NCBI GenBank assembly: GCA_039180675.1
Contig: JBCDDC010000022.1
Coordinates: 16,566 to 80,565 of the forward strand
Length of the DNA: 64,000 nt
Origin: Thermohalobaculum sp039180675
GTDB lineage: Bacteria > Pseudomonadota > Alphaproteobacteria > Rhodobacterales > Rhodobacteraceae
Direction of reading: 5' to 3'
Shown: positions 59,486 through 64,000 of the stretch, piece after piece
How the letters are laid out: the number at the start of each line of letters is the position of its first letter
Position numbering within the stretch: the first letter of the stretch is position 1
The notes under the pieces: generated by a model
The model's database searches: none
What the model saw: only the letters and a program-made list of their open reading frames with translations
Told to the model about the DNA's origin: nothing
Position numbers and translations under genes: made by a program

Positions 59486-60112
59486 ATGAGCGGGGACGAG
59501 ACCGTCTGGGCGACGAAGTTTGTTAACCACCCGGAGTACATCTTCTCGGTCCGCGCGGATGGCATGCCCGACTATCAAGCGTTTCATTGGGCATATGATC
59601 GTGCCCAACCGATCGATCCTGCAAACATGCCGACCCATCTGGTCGTCGAGAAAAAGCCGATCCCGAGCACGGATATCTTTGCCATCCAAGGCGGCGTGAT
59701 GGTCGTGTCAGCGCGGTTGGCCGAGCTGATGTCCGGCTTCGATCTCGGCCCGGCTCCGACACCAGACAATCCGGCGCCGCCACGAGCAGAATTGCATCCA
59801 ATGCCGCTCTACGGCCTCGACGGTCAGACTGAGATTGCCAAGGTCGCGCTCCTCCAGGTCAGCAATCACAAGGATGGCTGGGTGCCAGAGGAGAGCCTTA
59901 CGTCGGATTACTATGAACATCGAGACCAATACTCGGCTTACCCAGGTCCACAGTCTTTGACGGTTAATCCAAAAGCGCTGCATGGACCAGATCTTTGGCG
60001 CGACAAGCGACTTCGCCGCATCGTCTTTTTTTCCGACCGTCTTCACCGGGCGATGGCGGAAGCTGGAATGGAGCGGCTGGATGAAATCCATCCCTGCAGG
60101 ATGCTGGATTGA
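59486..60112 (+). CDS. Imm11/DUF1629-like protein (possible orphan immunity protein)
   Basis: 208 aa from the ATG at 59486. The C-terminal part (HGPDLWRDKRLRRIVFFSDR and LHRAMAEAGMERLDEIHP) has the pattern of Imm11/DUF1629 immunity-like proteins: a short basic segment, an (I/V)-x-(V/F)-S-(D/E) strand, then an amphipathic helix ending in a G-x-x-x-L motif. The middle has DIFAIQGGVMVVSARLAELM. No toxin gene precedes it, so it would be an orphan. The family match is by eye and moderate. Codon use is mixed. It ends 55 bases before the convergent lrp-like gene. Confidence 0.55.
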   Translation: MSGDETVWATKFVNHPEYIFSVRADGMPDYQAFHWAYDRAQPIDPANMPTHLVVEKKPIPSTDIFAIQGGVMVVSARLAELMSGFDLGPAPTPDNPAPPRAELHPMPLYGLDGQTEIAKVALLQVSNHKDGWVPEESLTSDYYEHRDQYSAYPGPQSLTVNPKALHGPDLWRDKRLRRIVFFSDRLHRAMAEAGMERLDEIHPCRMLD

Positions 60113-60167
60113 ACCTCTGAGTTCTTAGAAAAGGGCTGCCACCCAGTGGGCCAGTCGGCGGGTCTCG

Positions 60168-60620
60168 TCAACTTCGCCGGTCGATCGGGGAGCCCATCAC
60201 GATGTAGGAGGTGAGCGAGCTGATGATCCCCAGCTGCCCGATGATCTCGGTATGGAGGTTCTTGTAGGCGGCGAGATCGGCGACCTCGACGCGCAGCAGA
60301 TACTCCACCGTGCCCGTCACGTTGTGGCATTCGACGACCTGGGGCGCCGCCTCCATGGCCCGCTCGAACGCCTGTTGTCCGGCTTTGGAGTGATCCGACA
60401 GCCCCACCATCAGGTAGGCGACAAAGCTCCGCCCCAGTTTGGCGGCGTCCAGAATGGCCCGGTAGCCTTTGATGATGCCCGTCCGCTCCAGCTCCTGCAC
60501 CCGGCGGAGACAGGCGGACGGCGACATCCCTATTCGGCTCGCGAGCTCCGCATTGGATTGCCGACCGTCTCGCGACAGTTCCTGCAATATTCTGCGGTCA
60601 ATATCATCCATCGCCGTCAT
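60168..60620 (-). CDS. Lrp/AsnC family transcriptional regulator
   Basis: 150 aa. The N-terminal winged helix-turn-helix is IDRRILQELSRDGRQSNAEL followed by ASRIGMSPSACLRRVQELER. The C-terminal RAM/AsnC ligand-binding domain is PQVVECHNVTGTVEYLLRVE. Starts at 60620 or 60611 both fit. It diverges from a LysE-type exporter gene with 72 bases between, the classical layout of an amino-acid-responsive activator and its target exporter. Confidence 0.92.
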   Translation of the reverse strand: MTAMDDIDRRILQELSRDGRQSNAELASRIGMSPSACLRRVQELERTGIIKGYRAILDAAKLGRSFVAYLMVGLSDHSKAGQQAFERAMEAAPQVVECHNVTGTVEYLLRVEVADLAAYKNLHTEIIGQLGIISSLTSYIVMGSPIDRRS

Positions 60621-60692
60621 TTATTGCAGAGATAGCTAAACTGGCGCGCGGAACGCAAGGATCTTGATCCGGTTTCGCCGGATACTCAGCTG

Positions 60693-61289
60693 ATGCAACA
60701 GGAACTCATCGCCGCCCTCGCCCTCTATGCCTTTGTCACCTCGATCACGCCGGGGCCGAACAATGTGATGCTCATGACCTCGGGCGTGAACTTCGGGTTC
60801 CGCCGGACGATCCCGCATATGCTGGGCGTTGGGATCGGCTTTGCGGTGATGATCATCGCGGTCGGGACAGGGGTGGCGGGCATCTTCTATTCCTGGCCGC
60901 CGGCGCAGGAGATCTTGCGGGCTCTCAGCATTGCCTATCTCTGCTGGCTCGCCTGGAAGATCGCGACCCAGCCGACGGATGCGCTGGCGCCCGGCGAGGC
61001 GGCCCGCCCGATGACCTTTCTGCAAGCAGCCGCCTTTCAATGGGTCAATCCAAAGGCCTGGACGATGGCGCTGACCTCGGTCTCGGTCTATGCGCCGGAC
61101 CAGGGTATCCGGAACGTGCTTGTGGTCGCACTGGTCTTCGGGGCCATCAACCTGCCCGCGGTGAGTTCCTGGACCCTGATCGGCCTCAACATTTCACGGC
61201 TTTTGGGTAATCCGAGGCATCTGCGTGCGTTCAATGTCGCGATGGCTGTCTTGCTGGTGCTGTCACTCTACCCGGTGATCTGGCCTTGA
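60693..61289 (+). CDS. LysE/RhtB family amino-acid exporter
   Basis: 198 aa with six hydrophobic segments. The signature TSITPGPNNVMLMTSGVNFG lies in the first 40 residues, and AAAFQWVNPKAWTMALTSVS marks the middle. It exports amino acids or related compounds. The shared 72-base control region with the Lrp-type gene holds ATCCGG-N5-CCGGAT at 60667-60683, a possible operator. It converges on the HAD gene, with one base between the stops. Confidence 0.92.
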   Translation: MQQELIAALALYAFVTSITPGPNNVMLMTSGVNFGFRRTIPHMLGVGIGFAVMIIAVGTGVAGIFYSWPPAQEILRALSIAYLCWLAWKIATQPTDALAPGEAARPMTFLQAAAFQWVNPKAWTMALTSVSVYAPDQGIRNVLVVALVFGAINLPAVSSWTLIGLNISRLLGNPRHLRAFNVAMAVLLVLSLYPVIWP

Positions 61290-61290
61290 T

Positions 61291-61893
61291 CTAGGTGAGG
61301 TTGAGATCAGCAAGGGCGGTTGCGAGCCTATCCGCTTCGGTGAAGTGGTGGGTGGTGAGGCCCACCGCGCGGGCGCCTTCGACGTTCTTCTCGCTGTCGT
61401 CGATGAAGAGACATTGCGCCGGGTCGAGTCCGTTGCGGGAGAGCAAGAGTTCGAAGATCCGCGGGTCGGGCTTAACCATCCCAACCTCACCCGAGACGAC
61501 CACATCGCGGAACCTACTGAGGAAAGGGAAGCGCGCCACCGTGTCGGGCCATTTCTCCTGACTGAAATTGGTGAGGCCGTAGAGGGCCACGCCGCGTGCC
61601 TCCAACCGCTCGAACAGCGCAACTGTGTCCCAAAGCGCGTCGGGCATCGTCTCATGCCAGCGCTGGTTCCAAGCGGCGATCATAGGAGCGTGGTCAGGGA
61701 ACTTGGCGGATTGGATGGCAACGCCCTCGGCCCAGGTCCGGCCGAGATCCTGCTCGAGGTTCCACTCCGGCGGGCAGATCTCGGTGAGGAAATGATCGAT
61801 GGCTGCCTCATCGGGCAGGAGCTTGCGGTAGAGGTGGCGCGGATCCCAGTCGACGAGCACCCGGCCGACATCGAAGATCACGGTGTCGATCAC
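61291..61893 (-). CDS. HAD-family phosphatase (YihX-like)
   Basis: 200 aa from the GTG at 61893, overlapping the preceding hydrolase stop (GTGA). Motif I is TVIFDVGRVLVDWDP, where the usual second Asp of DxD is Gly, as in YihX-like and epoxide-hydrolase N-terminal phosphatases. Motif II is YGLTNFSQEKWP, motif III is VGMVKPDPRIFELLL, and motif IV is CLFIDDSEKNVEGA. It probably dephosphorylates a small phosphorylated metabolite. It is the last gene of a three-gene minus-strand operon. Confidence 0.87.
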   Translation of the reverse strand: MIDTVIFDVGRVLVDWDPRHLYRKLLPDEAAIDHFLTEICPPEWNLEQDLGRTWAEGVAIQSAKFPDHAPMIAAWNQRWHETMPDALWDTVALFERLEARGVALYGLTNFSQEKWPDTVARFPFLSRFRDVVVSGEVGMVKPDPRIFELLLSRNGLDPAQCLFIDDSEKNVEGARAVGLTTHHFTEADRLATALADLNLT

Positions 61894-62606
61894 CCCTCGG
61901 CGATCCCGATCAGCATCTCGGCCAGCGCCTGTGGCGCGGTCACCATCGCATCATGGCCGGTGGCGAGGGGGTGCATCGGCAGGCCCCGTTCCCGCGCGCG
62001 CTCCCGCGAGGCAACCAGAGGCCGATATTCGGGCTCGGTCACCCAAATGTAGTCCGCCGGATGGGCCGAGGCCGGTTCGGCCTCGAGTGGGAGTGGGCTG
62101 AGGAACGTCGCCATCGGATGCGGCGTCATGCAGGCGGAGACCCAGGCCGCCTGGGCCTTGTCGGTGACACCCAGATGCTCGGGCTTTGGCGGCGGGAGGG
62201 AGAGCCCACCGCTCGTCTCCTCGGCCAGCCGTTTGCGGCTCTCGATGACATCGGTCGGGGAGCGAGAGAGCGGCGCCTCCCCCGGTGCGAGGAACGTCGC
62301 ATCGAGATAGATCAGGCGGCTGACCTGCGCGGCCCGCCGCTCCGCCGCGCCCGAGATCGACGAGCCACCGAAGGAATGGCCGACAAGGATGGCATCGGCG
62401 ATCCGCTCGCGGTCGAAATGCTCGGTGATGTCGGTGATGAAGGTCTCGAGCGTGATGTCGGGCGCAAGCTCGCCCGCCCGCTCACCCACGCCGGTCTGGC
62501 AGGGCGCTGTGACCGCGTGCCCCCTGCCCCGCAGGATGCCGGCCACAGCCTCCCAGCACCAGGACCCGTGCCAGGCCCCGTGGACGAGCACGAATGTGTG
62601 CCCCAT
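61890..62606 (-). CDS. Alpha/beta-fold hydrolase (salicylate esterase-like)
   Basis: 238 aa. The nucleophile elbow ILVGHSFGGSSISGAAER holds the catalytic Ser, the oxyanion strand is FVLVHGAWHGSWCWEAV, and the C-terminal GHDAMVTAPQAL holds the His. HGAWHGSW is typical of the plant methyl-esterase-like bacterial hydrolases. The substrate is unknown. It overlaps both neighbours by 4 or fewer bases (62606 upstream, 61890-61893 downstream). Confidence 0.88.
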   Translation of the reverse strand: MGHTFVLVHGAWHGSWCWEAVAGILRGRGHAVTAPCQTGVGERAGELAPDITLETFITDITEHFDRERIADAILVGHSFGGSSISGAAERRAAQVSRLIYLDATFLAPGEAPLSRSPTDVIESRKRLAEETSGGLSLPPPKPEHLGVTDKAQAAWVSACMTPHPMATFLSPLPLEAEPASAHPADYIWVTEPEYRPLVASRERARERGLPMHPLATGHDAMVTAPQALAEMLIGIAEG

Positions 62607-62815
62607 CAGGGCTGGCGCGGGGTGGGGATGTGGATCTCGTCCTGGAGGACCTTCAGCGCCTCATGCGCCCGGCGCCGCTCTGCCAGCAGATGGTTGTACT
62701 GCGCGTCACAGCCCGAGATGGGGCCGGGATAGCCGCGGATTTCGTCATCAAGCGTCTGGCGCGCCTCCCTGAGGATCTCCTGAGCGGCATCGAAAAGCGG
62801 ATTTGTGCTGTTCAT
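62606..62815 (-). CDS. Small hypothetical protein
   Basis: 69 aa from the ATG at 62815. The protein is soluble and likely helical: FDAAQEILREARQTLDDEIR and YNHLLAERRRAHEALKVLQD could form a hairpin of two helices. No family is recognised. Its stop overlaps the hydrolase start by one base (TCAT on the plus strand), which supports a real, coupled gene at the head of the operon. Confidence 0.65.
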   Translation of the reverse strand: MNSTNPLFDAAQEILREARQTLDDEIRGYPGPISGCDAQYNHLLAERRRAHEALKVLQDEIHIPTPRQP

Positions 62816-62983
62816 ATGGGCCTCCGTTTCGACGGGAGTTTAGATCGAATGCTGGTGAAAAGTCAGCCTATTTAAGTCAGCCAAGTTCAGGAGAAGGAGC
62901 GCGCAAATAGGCGCGGGGGAGGCGGAGAAGAAGTCCGGTTTGAGCCCAAGGGCAACGTGAAGGGGCCGCATGGAGTTACATTG

Positions 62984-63580
62984 CTACGCGGCTGCATATT
63001 TCTGTGCGACAACGGAAGCCGCTTCAGCGAAGTCAATCGGCGGGTCTCCCTCAGAGGAAACGATAAGCTCAAACCCGCCTGTCGATTGCCACCGGACAAG
63101 GCCGGCCTTGGCAAGTTGATCAAGAGCGCAGATATACGCATATTTCTCGAATGCACGCTGCTGGCTGCTGTTGAAGCGCCACTGATCAACGATATTCAGC
63201 TTTGGAGGGTTGCCCTTAAGCTTGCCGTTGCGACTGATTTCAGAAAAGTCCGCTTTGCTCCAATCAACCAAGAAACACAAAGCGACTAGAACCTCTACAA
63301 CCTCAGACTTGGCCGGATTTCTTTCGAGTTTGACCTTTGTAGCTGTGGACCAGCCTTCCACGAATGCATGTCTGTGCGGATCTTGGTTCGAAGGATATGT
63401 CCCTTCAGTTCTCATGATCCCGACATTTGCGAGCAACTCACACGGCATCTCAAAACCATTCTCGGCAAAGTGTTCAAAGACAGCTATGCCACCGCCGTAA
63501 TCAACGCATCGCGCGTAAATCATCAGTGAAAGCGCATACAGCAGGTCCGAATATTGCTGCTTATGAAGGCCGTACTTCAA
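62984..63580 (-). CDS. Hypothetical protein in A+T-richer DNA
   Basis: 198 aa from the ATG at 63580. The protein is soluble and lacks a signal peptide or membrane segment. It includes LLYALSLMIYARCVDYGGGI at the N-terminus and AYICALDQLAKAGLVRWQST near the C-terminus, which could be a helix-rich or winged-helix-like region. No family is recognised. Codon use is less G+C-biased than the core genes, and an insertion-sequence end lies about 280 bases away, so it is likely part of a transferred segment. Confidence 0.6.
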   Translation of the reverse strand: MKYGLHKQQYSDLLYALSLMIYARCVDYGGGIAVFEHFAENGFEMPCELLANVGIMRTEGTYPSNQDPHRHAFVEGWSTATKVKLERNPAKSEVVEVLVALCFLVDWSKADFSEISRNGKLKGNPPKLNIVDQWRFNSSQQRAFEKYAYICALDQLAKAGLVRWQSTGGFELIVSSEGDPPIDFAEAASVVAQKYAAA

Positions 63581-63861
63581 CGTGTGGCCCCTAGCCTCTC
63601 GACAAGAGACACCAATCTACACCTGCGAAATGAAACAAGCGAAGCGACGCCGCAGAAAGAAGGCGTTTACTCATAACCAGCAACGTCATAAGCTGACTTT
63701 GCTGAAGGTCGGGGGAGCAATGGGCGATGTTAGGCTGTTATCTCAGCCTCAGCAGGTCCTTTTAACAACGCCCATTCAGGAAGCGTGACAGACTCCCGAT
63801 TGGTTCAGTTCTTCGGAACATGCCACTATCCACCAGCTCTGGTCGACAAGTCTTGCAGTCG
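63581..63861. other. A+T-richer intergenic stretch with no supported gene
   Basis: Between the unknown gene and the IS end. An open frame of 68 codons at 63582-63788 has a basic KQAKRRRRKKAFT stretch but no ribosome binding site and no recognisable relatives, so I do not call it. I see no RNA gene here. Confidence 0.5.
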
Positions 63862-64000
63862 TGAGCCTCCCCAGAAGAGTTGGTCCACCGTTATGTTTAG
63901 GAGAGCGGAGGATCAGAGATGGCGAACAAGCGAGCCAAACCCGAAGAGATTGTCACGAAGCTGCGGCAAGTGGAGATACTCGTGGGCGAGGGAATGCCGA
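63862..64000 (+). mobile_element. Left end of an IS3-family insertion sequence (cut by window edge)
   Basis: The first transposase gene starts at 63919. The probable terminal repeat begins near TGAGCCTCCCCAGAAGAG at 63862, as IS3-family ends usually start with TG and lie 50-60 bases before orfA. The boundary is tentative because the right end is outside the window. Confidence 0.55.
63919..64000 (+). CDS. IS3-family transposase OrfA, N-terminal fragment
   Basis: The visible 27 codons read MANKRAKPEEIVTKLRQVEI and continue VGEGMP. This is the helix-turn-helix start of IS3-type OrfA proteins common in Rhodobacteraceae (K-x-EEIV-x-KLRQVE). GGAGGATCAGAG lies just before the ATG. Whether the element is complete and whether OrfB follows by frameshift cannot be seen. 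Confidence 0.85.
   Translation, partial: MANKRAKPEEIVTKLRQVEILVGEGMP

Noticed and set aside
63582..63788. 68-codon plus-strand frame
   Set aside because: No ribosome binding site, no recognisable product, and adjacent to IS sequence.
1..64000. tRNA, rRNA or CRISPR features
   Set aside because: I looked in the intergenic gaps for cloverleaf-like sequence, rRNA signatures and regularly spaced repeats and saw none; the only spaced repeat (33040-33085) has two copies.

Overview
The window is a high-G+C chromosomal segment from an alphaproteobacterium, most likely a member of the Rhodobacteraceae (Rhodobacterales). This is judged from protein-level resemblance: an adrenodoxin-type ferredoxin like Rhodobacter FdVI, the secA / parvulin / argJ / mutT neighbourhood, hisD followed by UPF0262 and a small phosphatase, and a stand-alone DUF4040 subunit in an Mrp-type antiporter. 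No rRNA, tRNA or CRISPR array was seen. Nearly all the sequence is coding. Many neighbouring genes overlap by 4 bases (ATGA or GTGA junctions), so much of it is probably read as operons.

Layout. 1-7191 (+): a multisubunit Mrp-like cation/proton antiporter operon with three NuoL/M/N-like channel proteins. 7188-8192 (-): a TerB-like protein and a short Hint-fold protein. 8473-16210: surface polysaccharide precursors. kdsA and a phosphomannomutase/phosphoglucomutase are on +; two glycosyltransferases, galU, kdsB and cysQ are on -. 16301-20007: a threonine/serine dehydratase divergent from hisD-UPF0262-LMW phosphatase, then a convergent lipoprotein. 20118-20950: rpsD with its own promoter and terminator. 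21001-24737 (+): a DUF6629 membrane protein, MFS and MATE transporters, and a [2Fe-2S] ferredoxin. 24751-26949 (-): a membrane hybrid histidine kinase whose receiver domains look degenerate. 27091-32956: mutT-argJ-parvulin (-) divergent from secA (+), whose product has an extra block of about 90 residues. 33138-35408 (-): an orphan molybdenum hydroxylase large subunit.

35585-39723 (+): a large Ala/Pro-rich membrane-anchored protein followed by a PstS-like/OmpA fusion, a poorly understood envelope pair. 39818-41322 (+): thiolase and an ABM-type monooxygenase. 41371-46949 (-): a nuclease with a lamin-tail-like domain, a lipase, a class III nucleotide cyclase and metG. 47034-48425: a GC-rich repeat and a DegT-type aminotransferase. 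48426-49231: a compositionally distinct stretch with one unknown gene. 49232-53831 (-): TauE/SafE, GNAT, PaiB-like, PRMT7-like methyltransferase, sulfotransferase and an RcnB-like protein. 54041-59405 (+): a DUF255 thioredoxin-fold protein with a DsbD-like tail, a small exported protein, a methyltransferase and gamma-glutamyltransferase. 59486-62815: an Imm11-like protein, a divergent Lrp/LysE pair and a HAD - alpha/beta-hydrolase operon. 62984-64000: A+T-richer sequence running into the left end of an IS3-family element cut by the window edge.

The clearest functional links are as follows. The antiporter operon should give one membrane complex for cation and pH homeostasis. kdsA, kdsB, galU and the mutase supply CMP-KDO, UDP-glucose and mannose/glucose phosphates to the adjacent glycosyltransferases. 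CysQ removes PAP, the by-product of sulfotransferases such as the one at 52287. The strongest candidates for something undescribed are the SecA insertion, the bacterial PRMT7-like enzyme, the pseudo-receiver kinase and the 842-aa / PstS-OmpA pair.
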